Source: M30B80 sp965656935 (GTDB lineage: Bacteria > Pseudomonadota > Alphaproteobacteria > Rhodobacterales > Rhodobacteraceae). Taken from it: 64,000 nucleotides of DNA. Position 1 is the first letter of the stretch. Each line of letters opens with the position of its first letter. The stretch lies in the NCBI GenBank assembly GCA_965656935.1, contig CBFHMG010000010.1, forward strand, positions 1 through 64,000, read 5' to 3'. The notes beneath the pieces were generated by a model. The model was not told the origin of the DNA and made no database searches. It saw only the letters and a program-made list of their open reading frames with translations. Positions 33,794-43,556 of this stretch are shown piece by piece. Made by a program: the position numbers and the translations under genes.

Positions 33794-35134
33794 GTGAAAA
33801 CACGAGTCATGAACCGCCTGAATATGGCGCTGGAACGGCGCTTGCCTGAACAGCGGCTATTCCTGAAATCCGATCAAGGCATGCGTTTCCTACGAATTCG
33901 GCCCTTCACACAGGCCGTTTTACTGGCAGGCACTGTGCTGGCCGTTGGCTGGACGACGATCATGACCTCGATATTTTTCATCGACACGATCAGCGCAGGC
34001 GGAACCCGTGATCAGGAGGCCCGCGCGCAAGCCAGCTATCAGGCGCGTCTGAATTCCATGTCCGAGGAACGCGATGCCCGCGCGACCGAGGCACAGCAAG
34101 CGCAAGCCCGTTTCGCAATCGCAATGGATCAGGTCTCGCGCATGCAATCGCGCCTGCTCGCGTCAGAAGAACGCCGCCGCGAATTGGAAACTGCCGTTGA
34201 CGTGATCCAGACAACCCTGCGCACCACCATGTCCGAGCGCGATGCCGCCCGCGACCGCGCCGATCAATTGCTGGCCGAATTAGAGGCCGAAACAGGCAGC
34301 ATCCAGACCGCAGCTGGCCGCCAACGCGATATGGATACCACGCTGGCCTTCCTGTCCGACGCGCTTGAAGACACCGCCGTCGCACGCGATGAGGCTTTCG
34401 GCGCGGCAGATGAGGTCGAGAACCAGCTTGCCCAGATGGAATTCGACACTCTTCTGGCCAGCGAGCGGAATGAGCGTATCTTCTCCCAGATCGAAGATGC
34501 CGTGACCCTCTCGCTCGAGCCGCTGGATGCAATGTTCCGCTCCGCAGGTCTGCCGACCGAGAGCATCATCGAACAGGTTCGCCGCGGCTATTCAGGTCAA
34601 GGTGGGCCTTTGATGCCAATCAGCATGTCCAGCAGCGGCGAAGAGCCTGACCCCGTTTCCATCCGCGCCAATGAGGTGCTTGCAGGGCTTGATCATGTGA
34701 ACCTCTACCGCATGGCCGCCGAAGATTTGCCCTTCACAATGCCCGTGGCCTCCAATGTGCGCTACACTTCGTCCTTTGGCTATCGCCGTGACCCGATCAA
34801 TGGCGGACGGCGCATGCATTCGGGCGCTGATTTCGCAGGCCCCGTGGGCACGCCGCTTTACGCAGGAGGCGATGGCACTGTGATTTTTGCGGGACGGCAG
34901 AGCGGATATGGCCTGATGGTCGAAATCCAGCACGCCTTCGGATATACCACCCGCTATGCCCATATGTCCCGAATCCGTGTAAACGATGGCCAAAGGGTCT
35001 CGCGCGGCGAGCTGATCGGTGATATGGGACGCACCGGACGGGTGACAGGGCCGCATTTACACTATGAGGTGCGCCGCAACGGCACTCCAGTAAACCCTAT
35101 GACCTTCATTACGGCAGGACGAAATGTTTTCTAA
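33794..35134 (+). CDS. M23 family metallopeptidase with coiled coil
   Basis: A 446-residue membrane-anchored peptidoglycan peptidase. A single transmembrane helix (about 38-62, QAVLLAGTVLAVGWTTIMTS) is followed by a long coiled coil (about 75-240) and a LytM/M23 domain. The zinc site is complete: His342 and Asp346 (HSGADF), His390 (YAHM) and His421/His423 (HLHYE). The start is a GTG at 33794; an ATG at 33809 is an alternative. It overlaps the bactofilin gene by 11 bases, implying coupled expression. A catalytically competent endopeptidase paired with a bactofilin suggests control of cell shape, as in the Helicobacter CcmA/Csd system. Confidence 0.95.
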   Translation: MKTRVMNRLNMALERRLPEQRLFLKSDQGMRFLRIRPFTQAVLLAGTVLAVGWTTIMTSIFFIDTISAGGTRDQEARAQASYQARLNSMSEERDARATEAQQAQARFAIAMDQVSRMQSRLLASEERRRELETAVDVIQTTLRTTMSERDAARDRADQLLAELEAETGSIQTAAGRQRDMDTTLAFLSDALEDTAVARDEAFGAADEVENQLAQMEFDTLLASERNERIFSQIEDAVTLSLEPLDAMFRSAGLPTESIIEQVRRGYSGQGGPLMPISMSSSGEEPDPVSIRANEVLAGLDHVNLYRMAAEDLPFTMPVASNVRYTSSFGYRRDPINGGRRMHSGADFAGPVGTPLYAGGDGTVIFAGRQSGYGLMVEIQHAFGYTTRYAHMSRIRVNDGQRVSRGELIGDMGRTGRVTGPHLHYEVRRNGTPVNPMTFITAGRNVF

Positions 35135-35657
35135 ATCAAAAATCAACGAACCTGGTCCCAAGCAGACCGATAGCGTCAGCAAACCGACTGCTCCCGTAGC
35201 GCCTCCAAGCGCCAGCAGCGACCGCGCGGCAGCCTCGCCAACAAATATCGCGCCCAAGCCCAAGCCCCCCGCTTCGGTTCTGGCGCAAGACCTGACCATT
35301 GTCGGCAATCTGCGCACAACTGGCGATATCCAGATTGAAGGCACCGTAAAGGGCGATATCCACGCGCATCTGCTGACCGTAGGTGAAACCGCTGTAATCG
35401 AAGGCGAAGTGGTTGCAGATGATGTTGTCGTCACTGGCCGCGTTGTCGGACGTGTTCGCGGCCTGAAGGTCCGCCTGACCTCTTCGGCGCGTGTTGAGGG
35501 TGATATCATCCACAAGACCATCGCAATTGAATCGGGTGCGCATTTTGAGGGCTCGGTCCAGCGTCAGGAAGACCCGCTTTCAACTGGCAAAGCGGCAAGC
35601 CCTGCGCCCGCAGCCAAGAAAGCCGAAGACAAGCCTGCCGCAAGCAGCAAGAGCTAA
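35124..35657 (+). CDS. Bactofilin
   Basis: A 177-residue cytoskeletal protein of the polymer-forming DUF583 family. A Pro/Ala/Ser-rich N-terminal tail of about 50 residues precedes the beta-helix core (about 52-140), whose short repeats are visible (LTIVGNLRTTGDIQIEGTV, AVIEGEVVADDVVVTGRV, LKVRLTSSARVEGDI). An Ala/Lys-rich tail follows (PAPAAKKAEDKPAASSKS). It forms filaments on the membrane and locates envelope enzymes. The start codon lies inside the end of the M23 peptidase gene. A strong terminator follows 24 bp after the stop. Confidence 0.95.
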   Translation: MFSKSKINEPGPKQTDSVSKPTAPVAPPSASSDRAAASPTNIAPKPKPPASVLAQDLTIVGNLRTTGDIQIEGTVKGDIHAHLLTVGETAVIEGEVVADDVVVTGRVVGRVRGLKVRLTSSARVEGDIIHKTIAIESGAHFEGSVQRQEDPLSTGKAASPAPAAKKAEDKPAASSKS

Positions 35658-35681
35658 GCTTCCCAAAAGATTTTCGAAAAG

Positions 35682-35708
35682 GGCCGGAGCATGTCTCCGG
35701 CCTTTTTT
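35682..35708 (+). terminator. Terminator after the M23-bactofilin operon
   Basis: GGCCGGAG (35682-35689) and CTCCGGCC (35695-35702) form an 8-bp stem with a five-base loop, followed by six Ts. Confidence 0.92.
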
Positions 35709-37095
35709 ATGTGGCCAGAGCAGGCGGGCGGTTTTGCGGCCATTGCGTGGCGGCGTGATAGGCCCGCCCCATCGCAAGCACCCGCTCATCCGCCCCGTGC
35801 CGCCCGATCAACTGCACCCCTGCCGGCAAGCCGTTCTTGCCAAAGCCTGCAGGCAGGTTCAGCACGGGCGCACCAATCAAACTGGCAGGCACCACGACCT
35901 CCATCCAGCGATGATAGCTGTCCATCGTCACGCCCCCGATCTCCTCGGGCCATGCCCATTCGACAGGGAAGGGCCAGATCTGGGTCGAGGGCAGAACCAG
36001 CGCATCAAAGCGCGTCATCAGATCACGGAAGCAGGCCAGCCAATCCAGACGCATCTGCGCCGCGCGGTCCAGCTGCTCGCCCGTCAGCGCAAAGCCATGG
36101 CGGATCTCCCATTGGGCCTGCGCATTGAGCTGCGCCCTCTCGCCCTCATCGCGCCAATGCATCCCAAGGCTCATCGCCACCGCAAAAGATCGCAGCCGCG
36201 TCCAGCTCTCCCAGAGCATCGTGGCCGAAACAGGCGGGGCCACAGGCTCGACCTGCCAGCCAAGCGCCTCCATCTGTGCAAGCGCCGCGAGGGACTGCGC
36301 AAGAATGCCCTCCTCCATCGCATAGGCACCGCCCCAATCCCCAAGCCAGCCGATCCGAAAGGGTGCAGGCCGCGCCGCGTTCTCGCTCGGCACAAAACGC
36401 CCCTCCGACATCGTGGCCAGCAGCGCCTCCAAATCCGCAACGCTGCGCGCCATCGGCCCCAAGCTGGAGAGCTTGTGCTGCAAAACGCTATCGCCCGCCT
36501 CGCCCGCCACCAGACCGACACTGGGCCTGAACCCATAGACATTATTCCAAGCAGCAGGGTTGCGCAGACTGCCCATCATATCCGATCCATCGGCCACACA
36601 TACCATCCGCGCCGCCAATGCCGCCCCTGCCCCGCCTGAGCTTCCGCCCGCCGTGCGGCTCGGCTCATAAGGGCCGCGCGTTGCACCAAACACGGTATTG
36701 GTGGAATGCGAGCCCAAGCCGTAAGCGGGCACATTGGTCTTGCCGATCACAATCGCACCCGCCGCCTTCAGCGCGCGCACAATCCCGTCATCAGCCACAG
36801 GAATGAAATCCGCCAATAAGGGCGAGCCCGAGGTCGAGCGCAGCCCTTTGACCGAAACCAGATCCTTCACCGCAATCGGAATACCATGCAGCCAGCCCTG
36901 CGGCGGCATCGCCTCGGCCAATCGCGCCTCGCCCATCAGGGCTTCACGATCCCGCAGCGACACAATCGCATTGAGTGCAGGGTTCAGCGCATCAATCCGC
37001 GCCAAACTCTCGCGCATCACCTCAACGGGCGAGACCTCGCGCGCGGCAATCGCGCCTGAAAGCTCCAGCGCATCCAAATCCAGAAGATCACTCAT
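35707..37095 (-). CDS. Amidase (amidase signature family)
   Basis: A 462-residue amidase-signature enzyme. The catalytic triad is visible: Lys77 in IPIAVKDLV, Ser152 in TAGGSSGGAGAAL and Ser176 in DMMGSLRNPAA. The C-terminal part carries NLPAGFGKNGLPAGVQLIG, typical of the family. The conserved serine region reads GSLRNPAAWNNVYGFRPSVG. The substrate is unknown; it is not GatA, which would lie with gatB/gatC. The ATG at 37095 is used; a copy of the recurrent motif lies 16 bp upstream. It converges with the bactofilin operon, its stop overlapping the terminator. Confidence 0.94.
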   Translation of the reverse strand: MSDLLDLDALELSGAIAAREVSPVEVMRESLARIDALNPALNAIVSLRDREALMGEARLAEAMPPQGWLHGIPIAVKDLVSVKGLRSTSGSPLLADFIPVADDGIVRALKAAGAIVIGKTNVPAYGLGSHSTNTVFGATRGPYEPSRTAGGSSGGAGAALAARMVCVADGSDMMGSLRNPAAWNNVYGFRPSVGLVAGEAGDSVLQHKLSSLGPMARSVADLEALLATMSEGRFVPSENAARPAPFRIGWLGDWGGAYAMEEGILAQSLAALAQMEALGWQVEPVAPPVSATMLWESWTRLRSFAVAMSLGMHWRDEGERAQLNAQAQWEIRHGFALTGEQLDRAAQMRLDWLACFRDLMTRFDALVLPSTQIWPFPVEWAWPEEIGGVTMDSYHRWMEVVVPASLIGAPVLNLPAGFGKNGLPAGVQLIGRHGADERVLAMGRAYHAATQWPQNRPPALAT

Positions 37096-37111
37096 GCGCG
37101 GCCCTTTCGGC

Positions 37112-37132
37112 TTCATCTTTCCAAAAATACGA
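37112..37132 (-). repeat. Recurrent short motif, copy 3
   Basis: On the minus strand it contains CGTATTTTTGGAAAGATG and lies between the prfB stop and the amidase start, in the direction of transcription. Confidence 0.8.
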
Positions 37133-37150
37133 TTGTCGACAGGCCCGATC

Positions 37151-38278
37151 TTAGTCCTCGGACTGCGCCTCTGCGCGGCTCTTGCCTGCCACATCCATCG
37201 CCAAGGTCGCGGCCATCAACCCGTCCAGATCACCATCCAGCACCCCTTGGGTATCAGAGGTTTCAAAGCTGGTGCGCAAATCCTTGACCATTTGATAGGG
37301 CTGCAAAACATAAGACCGGATCTGGCTGCCCCAGCCCGCATCACCCTTGGCTTCATGGGCGGCATTGATCGCCTCGTTCCGGCGGTCCAATTCCATCTGA
37401 TAGAGGCGCGATTTCAACGCTTTCATCGCAATATCGCGGTTCTGGTGCTGGGATTTCTCGGAACTGGTCACCACGATCCCCGTGGGCATATGCGTGATCC
37501 GCACCGCAGAATCCGTGGTGTTCACATGCTGACCACCCGCACCCGAAGACCGATAGGTATCAATCCGGATTTCACTGGGGTTCACTTCGATCTCGATATT
37601 GTCATCCACCACGGGATAGACCCAGACCGAGGAAAAAGACGTATGCCGCCGCGCCGATCCATCATAGGGGCTGATCCGCACCAGACGATGCACACCCGAT
37701 TCCGATTTCATCCAGCCATAGGCATTATGGCCCGAGATCTTGTAAACGGCCGATTTGATGCCCGCCTCTTCGCCATAGCTGACCGATTGCAGCTCGACAT
37801 CATAGCCCTTTTTCTCGGCCCATCTGACATACATCCGCGCCAGCATCGAGGCCCAGTCACAGCTCTCGGTGCCGCCCGCGCCCGAATTAACCTCAAGGAA
37901 GGTGTCATTGGCATCCGCCTCGCCATCCAGAAGCGCTTCCAATTCCTTGGCAGCCGCCGAGACAACCAGCTTGGCAATCGTGGCCTCGGCTTCGGCCACG
38001 ATATCCTGATCGCCCTCTTCCTCGCCCATTTCCATCAAGCCGATACTGTCTTCCAGCTCGCTCTCGATGCCTTCATAGGTGCCGATCTTGTCGAGCAAAA
38101 TCTGGCGATCGCGCATCAGCTTTTGCGCTTTTTCCTGATCATTCCACAGATCGGGGTCTTCGACACGGGCGTTGAATTCCTCAAGCCTGTGGCGCGCCGA
38201 ACCGAGATCCATACGCTGGCCAAGCAGGTCCAGAGATTTCCGGATTTTTTCGATCTGAGCTTGAGTTTCGGCCCGCAT
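37151..38278 (-). CDS. prfB: Peptide chain release factor 2
   Basis: A 375-residue class I release factor reading UAA and UGA. The GGQ motif is at 248-250 (SSGAGGQHVN), and the stop-codon reading tripeptide region is SPY at 203-205 (RISPYDGSARRHTSF), where E. coli has SPF. The frame is continuous from the first codon: the programmed +1 frameshift and internal TGA that autoregulate prfB in many bacteria are absent. It sits downstream of the PBP1a gene in the same direction, an order familiar from alphaproteobacteria. Confidence 0.97.
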   Translation of the reverse strand: MRAETQAQIEKIRKSLDLLGQRMDLGSARHRLEEFNARVEDPDLWNDQEKAQKLMRDRQILLDKIGTYEGIESELEDSIGLMEMGEEEGDQDIVAEAEATIAKLVVSAAAKELEALLDGEADANDTFLEVNSGAGGTESCDWASMLARMYVRWAEKKGYDVELQSVSYGEEAGIKSAVYKISGHNAYGWMKSESGVHRLVRISPYDGSARRHTSFSSVWVYPVVDDNIEIEVNPSEIRIDTYRSSGAGGQHVNTTDSAVRITHMPTGIVVTSSEKSQHQNRDIAMKALKSRLYQMELDRRNEAINAAHEAKGDAGWGSQIRSYVLQPYQMVKDLRTSFETSDTQGVLDGDLDGLMAATLAMDVAGKSRAEAQSED

Positions 38279-38371
38279 ACCCGTCCATACCCGCTTTCTG
38301 GTGAAATTGATTTCAGAGTGATCTAGACCAGCGCCCGCCTGCCCGCAAGTCGGGGCAGGCAGATCAACGCG

Positions 38372-40963
38372 CTAGTACAGCCCGCCCGCAGACAAGGTGC
38401 CAAAGCCCGTTGCCGTGGGCACCCGCGCATCCTCACCCGTCGAAGTGGTCACGGTCGCACCATCACTCACAGGCGTGCCATCCTCGCTATCGGTCTCACC
38501 CCGCCCGAAAATCGGCAGGTTCGATCCCATCGCAAAGCCGCCATCGACAACCGCCAGCATCCCGAAAATCGGCTCTTCTCCATCCCTGAAATACTCAGCC
38601 ACGACATGCTCGCCACGCGCATCATCAGGCAGGCGCTGGCCCGAGAAGCGGTCGATATTATAAAACCGTCCACCAGGTGGCACACGGAAATCGCCTGCGC
38701 CATATTCGGCAATCGCTTCTTGCATGAATTCGTTGAAAACAGGGCCACACATGCCCCCGCCCGAGGCCCCGCGCCCCAAGGGCCGTGGCTGGTCAAACCC
38801 GATATAGCAGCCTGCCACGATGGTCGAGGAAAAGCCCACGAACCAGACATCGCGCGCATCATTGGTGGTGCCTGTTTTGCCCGCAATCGGCACTGGCAAA
38901 TTCACCGTGCGCGCGGCGGTGCCGCGATCAACCACACCGCGCATCATCGAGGTGAGCTGATAAGCGGTGATCGCATCCATCACGCGTTCGCGGTTCGACA
39001 CGATCCGCGGCGCAAGTCCGGGTTCCAGCGCGGCCAGTTCGCAATCGGGGCAAAGCCGCTGGTCATGGCGATAAACCGTGCGGCCAAAGCGGTCCTGCAC
39101 GCGGTCCACCAAGGTGGGCTCCACCCGCTCACCGCCATTGGCAAACATCGCATAGGCCGCCACCATGCGGAACAAGGTCGTCTCTTGCGAGCCAAGCGAA
39201 TTGGCCAAGAACGGATCCATATTGTCATAAACGCCAAATCGTTCGGCATAGCGGGCCACAGTCTCCATCCCGACATCTTGCGCCAGACGCACTGTCATCA
39301 GGTTCCGCGACAACTCGATCCCTGTGCGCAGCGGCGAAGGCCCGTAGAACCGGTTCGAGGCATTGGTCGGACGCCAGATCCCCGCCCCCGTCTCAACAGC
39401 AATCGGCGCGTCGATTACGATGGTATTGGGGCTATAGCCACTGTCCAAAGCGGCGGCGAAGACGAAAGGCTTGAAGCTCGATCCGGGTTGGCGCGTGGCC
39501 TGTGTGGCGCGGTTGAACACCGAATGCTGATAGGAGAAGCCGCCCTGCATCGCCAGCACGCGGCCCGTATTCACATCCATCGCCATGAAACCGCCCTGCA
39601 CTTCAGGGATCTGGCGCAGGGTCCAGCGGATAAAGCTGCCATCGCTATCACTGGTCATCGCACGCACATGAACGACATCACCAACCGAGAGAAGATCACC
39701 CGCCACCCGCGCGGTTGAGCCAAGCGTGCCATCTTCCCGTCTGGGGCGCGCCCAAGTCACATCATTGGCGGGGATGAAATGGCCATCCTCATCTTCAACG
39801 ACATCCTCAATACCGATCCGCGCGCTGCTGTCCCCTACCGACAGAACCACCGCCGCATGCCAGCCATCGACATCGCGCGGAATATCCGCATCCGAAAGCA
39901 ATTCCCGCCAGCCCGCCTCATCGGCCTCAGCCAGAAGGGCTGGATCAATACGGTCCGAGGCCCCATGCCAGACACCTTGCGAGCGGTCATAGCTTTCCAA
40001 AGCGCGGCGGAAGGCGCGCTCGGCCACCTCTTGCAGGTTTTCATCCATGGTCGCGCGCACGGAATAGCCGCCCGAGAAAAACTCATCCGTGCCGAAATCA
40101 CCCGAAAGCTGACGGCGGATCTGGTCCGTGAAGTAATTGCGCGGCGGCAGGGAATTGCGGAACGGCTCGATATGGCCGCCCTGCACGGTTTCAAGCGACG
40201 TGCCTTGCGCACGCTCCATCTCGTCGCGGCTGATATAGCCATTCTCGAACATCTCGCGCAGCACGTAATTGCGGCGGCTGATCGCGCGTTCATAATCGCG
40301 CACAGGGTGGAAATTCGACGGGGCCTGCGGCAGCGCGGCCAGATAAGCGGCCTGCTCGACGCTCAAACTGGAGAGCGGCGCGTTGAAATAGGTCTGGGCG
40401 GCTGCGGCCACCCCATAGGAATTCTGGCCCAGAAAAATCTCGTTGAGATAGAGCTCCAGAATGCGTTCCTTGCTCAGCGTTTCCTCGATGCGGGCGGCAA
40501 GGATGATTTCCTGCACCTTCCGCTCGATCGTGCGCGACCCATCGAGAAGGAAGTTCTTCATCACCTGCTGCGTGATGGTCGAGGCCCCGCGCACATCGCG
40601 CCCGCGCGAGCGCACGGCCTCGACGAAAGCGGCGGCAATCGCACGCGGGTCATAACCGCCATGCTCAAAGAAATTGCGATCCTCAGCCGAGACAAAGGCA
40701 TGCGCGATCATATCGGGGATGTCTTCGGCAGGCACGAACAGACGGCGCTCCTGCGCAAACTCATCCACGATCTCGCCTTCGCGGCTATAGATTCGGCTGA
40801 TCGTCGGCGGGGTGTATTGCGCCAAGGTCTGGTGATCGGGCAGATCGCGGGCATACATCCACAAAATGCCGCCAATGGTGAGGGCAGCAAAGAACATGGC
40901 CAGCGTGATCCATGAAAAGATCGCGCCAAACACGCCGAGAATGAAACGGATGATCAAGCCCAT
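38372..40963 (-). CDS. mrcA: Penicillin-binding protein 1A
   Basis: An 863-residue bifunctional peptidoglycan synthase. It has an N-terminal transmembrane helix (about 8-36), the glycosyltransferase domain with catalytic Glu94 in VSAEDRNFFEHGG and GASTITQQVMKNFLL, and an OB-like insert. The transpeptidase domain has its nucleophile in QPGSSFKPF, an SRN motif (ELSRNLM) and a GKTGTTND triad. The ATG at 40963 is chosen over a TTG one codon earlier. It follows the AmiC-type amidase gene (gap about 107 bp), grouping a synthase with a hydrolase. Confidence 0.97.
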   Translation of the reverse strand: MGLIIRFILGVFGAIFSWITLAMFFAALTIGGILWMYARDLPDHQTLAQYTPPTISRIYSREGEIVDEFAQERRLFVPAEDIPDMIAHAFVSAEDRNFFEHGGYDPRAIAAAFVEAVRSRGRDVRGASTITQQVMKNFLLDGSRTIERKVQEIILAARIEETLSKERILELYLNEIFLGQNSYGVAAAAQTYFNAPLSSLSVEQAAYLAALPQAPSNFHPVRDYERAISRRNYVLREMFENGYISRDEMERAQGTSLETVQGGHIEPFRNSLPPRNYFTDQIRRQLSGDFGTDEFFSGGYSVRATMDENLQEVAERAFRRALESYDRSQGVWHGASDRIDPALLAEADEAGWRELLSDADIPRDVDGWHAAVVLSVGDSSARIGIEDVVEDEDGHFIPANDVTWARPRREDGTLGSTARVAGDLLSVGDVVHVRAMTSDSDGSFIRWTLRQIPEVQGGFMAMDVNTGRVLAMQGGFSYQHSVFNRATQATRQPGSSFKPFVFAAALDSGYSPNTIVIDAPIAVETGAGIWRPTNASNRFYGPSPLRTGIELSRNLMTVRLAQDVGMETVARYAERFGVYDNMDPFLANSLGSQETTLFRMVAAYAMFANGGERVEPTLVDRVQDRFGRTVYRHDQRLCPDCELAALEPGLAPRIVSNRERVMDAITAYQLTSMMRGVVDRGTAARTVNLPVPIAGKTGTTNDARDVWFVGFSSTIVAGCYIGFDQPRPLGRGASGGGMCGPVFNEFMQEAIAEYGAGDFRVPPGGRFYNIDRFSGQRLPDDARGEHVVAEYFRDGEEPIFGMLAVVDGGFAMGSNLPIFGRGETDSEDGTPVSDGATVTTSTGEDARVPTATGFGTLSAGGLY

Positions 40964-41070
40964 CAAGAAGTCCTAGCCTCAATAACTCCGCGCTTATAGG
41001 CGCATAGATTGGTGGGGTCAAAAGCAATGGGCTGGATTTCGCCGGATTGTGAACGCGTCCCCCGGCGCGT

Positions 41071-42294
41071 CTATTGGCGCAGCAAAACCGCCTGCATGGC
41101 ATCGGCGCGGGCCCAATCCATCAAGGCCTGCACCAAGCCCCCCTGAATGCGCGCGCGCCATTCGGCATTAAGAATATTCCCCAAATCGCCCTCATCTGAC
41201 ATATAGCCGATTTCAAGCAAAACCGAGGGGATATCGGCTGCACTAAGCACCGTGAACCCTGCCTCAAGCCGCGGGCGGCTATGCAAAGCGCCTTGCGCCG
41301 AGGCGATCCCCTCCACCAAAGCATCGGCCAGCATATCCGAGCGTGGATCGGTCTCCAGCCGTGCCAGATCCAGCAACACATTGGTCACCTCGTCATCCGA
41401 GCCTGCCAGATCCACCCCTGCCAGAATATCGGCGCGGTCATGATGTTCGGCCAAGGCGGCCGAGGCCTCATCCGTTGCGGTTGCGGATAGCGTATAGACG
41501 GTGGCCCCCGAGGCATTGCCTTCGGCCAACGCATCGGCATGGATCGAGAGGAAGGCCTGCGCGCCCGCCGCGCGCGCCATGGTCACGCGGGTGGGCAAGG
41601 GCACGAAAATATCGGCGTCACGCGTCAGGATCACCTCGAACATGCCCGTGCGCAACAAGGCCTCGCGCAACTCGCGGGCGAACACCAGAACCAGATCGGA
41701 TTCGTCATACCCGCCTCTTTGCGCACCGGGATCGACGCCGCCATGGCCGGGGTCCAACACGATCACCAGCCGCTCATTGACCTGCTCACGCGGGCGGGCG
41801 GGCGCATCGGCTAAGGGCACCACGGGCACGGACAGGCCTACGGGCGGGCGGGCTTGGGCGGCGAAGGCCTCAAGGCTTGTGGGCGAGAGCAGCAACTCGA
41901 TCACCGCCTCTCCTGTCTCGGGGTCGGTTTGCATCGCGGCGCTTTCGACCGCCATGGGGGTTGCAAGCTCCAGCACCATCCGCGACCAGCCCTGATCAGG
42001 CGCGCTGCCCGTCGAGACCCGCGCCACAGCGCGCGATTGGTTGAACGCAGCTGGCAGGGCGTCCCATGTGACTTCGCGGAAATCCAGCACAACGCGGGCG
42101 GAATCGCTGACGGTAAAGACGCGGAAGGGCACGGCTTGGCTGAGTGCAAGGCGCATCTGGGCCCGATCAGAACTGGCATTTTGCAGCGCGCTATCTTCTG
42201 CATTTACCCGTGCAAGCGCGCGAAACTCCTGCGCGCCCAAAGGGTGCACAGCAAGCGCCAGCCAGAAGAGGGTTGCATATACTGCTCGGATCAT
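41071..42294 (-). CDS. N-acetylmuramoyl-L-alanine amidase (AmiC-like, Amidase_3)
   Basis: A 407-residue periplasmic hydrolase that cuts the amide between muramic acid and the stem peptide. It has a signal peptide (cleavage near 21, PLGA/QE), an N-terminal AMIN-like beta domain (about 35-140, VVLDFREVTWDALP) and the Amidase_3 catalytic domain. Zinc ligands are in LDPGHGGVDPG, YDESDLV and SIHADA, with the catalytic Glu in VLLEIGYMSD. In E. coli such enzymes split septal peptidoglycan after activation by EnvC/NlpD-type LytM factors. It lies just upstream of mrcA on the same strand. Confidence 0.95.
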   Translation of the reverse strand: MIRAVYATLFWLALAVHPLGAQEFRALARVNAEDSALQNASSDRAQMRLALSQAVPFRVFTVSDSARVVLDFREVTWDALPAAFNQSRAVARVSTGSAPDQGWSRMVLELATPMAVESAAMQTDPETGEAVIELLLSPTSLEAFAAQARPPVGLSVPVVPLADAPARPREQVNERLVIVLDPGHGGVDPGAQRGGYDESDLVLVFARELREALLRTGMFEVILTRDADIFVPLPTRVTMARAAGAQAFLSIHADALAEGNASGATVYTLSATATDEASAALAEHHDRADILAGVDLAGSDDEVTNVLLDLARLETDPRSDMLADALVEGIASAQGALHSRPRLEAGFTVLSAADIPSVLLEIGYMSDEGDLGNILNAEWRARIQGGLVQALMDWARADAMQAVLLRQ

Positions 42295-42354
42295 CGGTCT
42301 TTCGCCGAATTCATTTGCATCATGGTAGCAAAACCTGAGCGGTGCAGAAAGGCT

Positions 42355-43503
42355 TTAGCCGCGCATGGCCATAAAACTTTTCAACCGCGCAACGCCTTCC
42401 TCGATATCGGCCACCCCGCGCGCATAGGAAAACCGCAGGGTTTGGGCGCCGCGAATAGGGTCGAAATCAAGGCCAGGCGTGACAGCAACACCAGCCTTTT
42501 CAAGTATTTCCGCGCAAAAGCTCAAGCTGTCATTGGTGAAATCCGACGCATCCGCATAGACATAAAACGCCCCATCGGCTGGGGCGACTTTGTCAAACCC
42601 TGCCTCGGCCAGCCCTTTGAGCAATATCTCACGGGTCTGGGTATAGGTTTCACGATGCCCGTCCAATTCCGCGCGCCCCTCAGGCGAAAGCGCGCCCAAA
42701 GCGGCCACTTGGGCGGCATGGGGCGGGCAGATGAACATGTTTTGCGCAAGCCTCTCGACCAGCCGCACATGATCTTGCGGCACCACAAGCCAGCCAAGCC
42801 GCCACCCTGTCATGGAGAAATATTTGGAGAAGGAATTCACCACGTAGACCTCATCCGTGACCTCCAAGGCCGAAACCGCAGGCCCCTCATATTGCAGCCC
42901 ATGATAAATCTCGTCTGAGATTAACGAGATATCATGCGCGCGGCAGGCTTGCGACAGGTCGCTCAATGCGGGCTTATCCAGCATGGTCCCCGTGGGGTTG
43001 GCGGGGCTGGCCACAATCAGGCCCGACAGATCGGGGGTCAGATGGGCAGGTGCAGGCTGAAAGCGTGTATCGGCATGGGTCTGGATGCCCACGGCTTCAA
43101 GGCTCATGGCTTTGAGGATTTGGCGATAGGACGGGTAGCACGGCTCGCCCAAGGCGATCTTCTCGCCTGCATCAAATAGGGCTGAGAACGCCAGAATGAA
43201 GGCACCCGAGGCCCCCGCCGTGACCACGACGCGGGCGGGATCAAGATCAAGCCCGTACCATTCATCATAAAGCGCTGCGATGCCTGCGCGCAGATCGGGG
43301 CGGCCAAGCGCCACGGTATAGCCAAGGGGGCCTGCCTCCATCTCGGCGGCCAGACGCTGGCGAGCGGCTTTGGGCGCACCTGTTGCGGGCTGGCCCACTT
43401 CCATATGGATAATATGGCGGCCCGCCTCCTCGGCGGCGCGGGCCTGCTCCATCACATCCATCACGATAAAGGGATCGACCTCGGCGCGGGTTGAAGTTCG
43501 CAT
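42355..43503 (-). CDS. PLP-dependent class I/II aminotransferase
   Basis: A 382-residue fold-type I aminotransferase. Lys227 in NSFSKYFSMTGWRLGW forms the Schiff base. Asn169 (SPANPTG), Asp197 and Tyr200 (ISDEIYHG) and Arg235 hold the cofactor and substrate carboxylate. The N-terminal GYTVALGRPDLRAGIA is typical of aspartate/aromatic-type enzymes. Substrate not determinable from sequence. It is divergent from the BepA-like gene (53 bp apart) and lies 60 bp before the AmiC-type gene, so could share its transcript. Confidence 0.93.
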   Translation of the reverse strand: MRTSTRAEVDPFIVMDVMEQARAAEEAGRHIIHMEVGQPATGAPKAARQRLAAEMEAGPLGYTVALGRPDLRAGIAALYDEWYGLDLDPARVVVTAGASGAFILAFSALFDAGEKIALGEPCYPSYRQILKAMSLEAVGIQTHADTRFQPAPAHLTPDLSGLIVASPANPTGTMLDKPALSDLSQACRAHDISLISDEIYHGLQYEGPAVSALEVTDEVYVVNSFSKYFSMTGWRLGWLVVPQDHVRLVERLAQNMFICPPHAAQVAALGALSPEGRAELDGHRETYTQTREILLKGLAEAGFDKVAPADGAFYVYADASDFTNDSLSFCAEILEKAGVAVTPGLDFDPIRGAQTLRFSYARGVADIEEGVARLKSFMAMRG

Positions 43504-43556
43504 CCGTTCCTCCGTAAGCTATACCACGCTTGAAGCAGCCAATACCGGAGAGGTCA

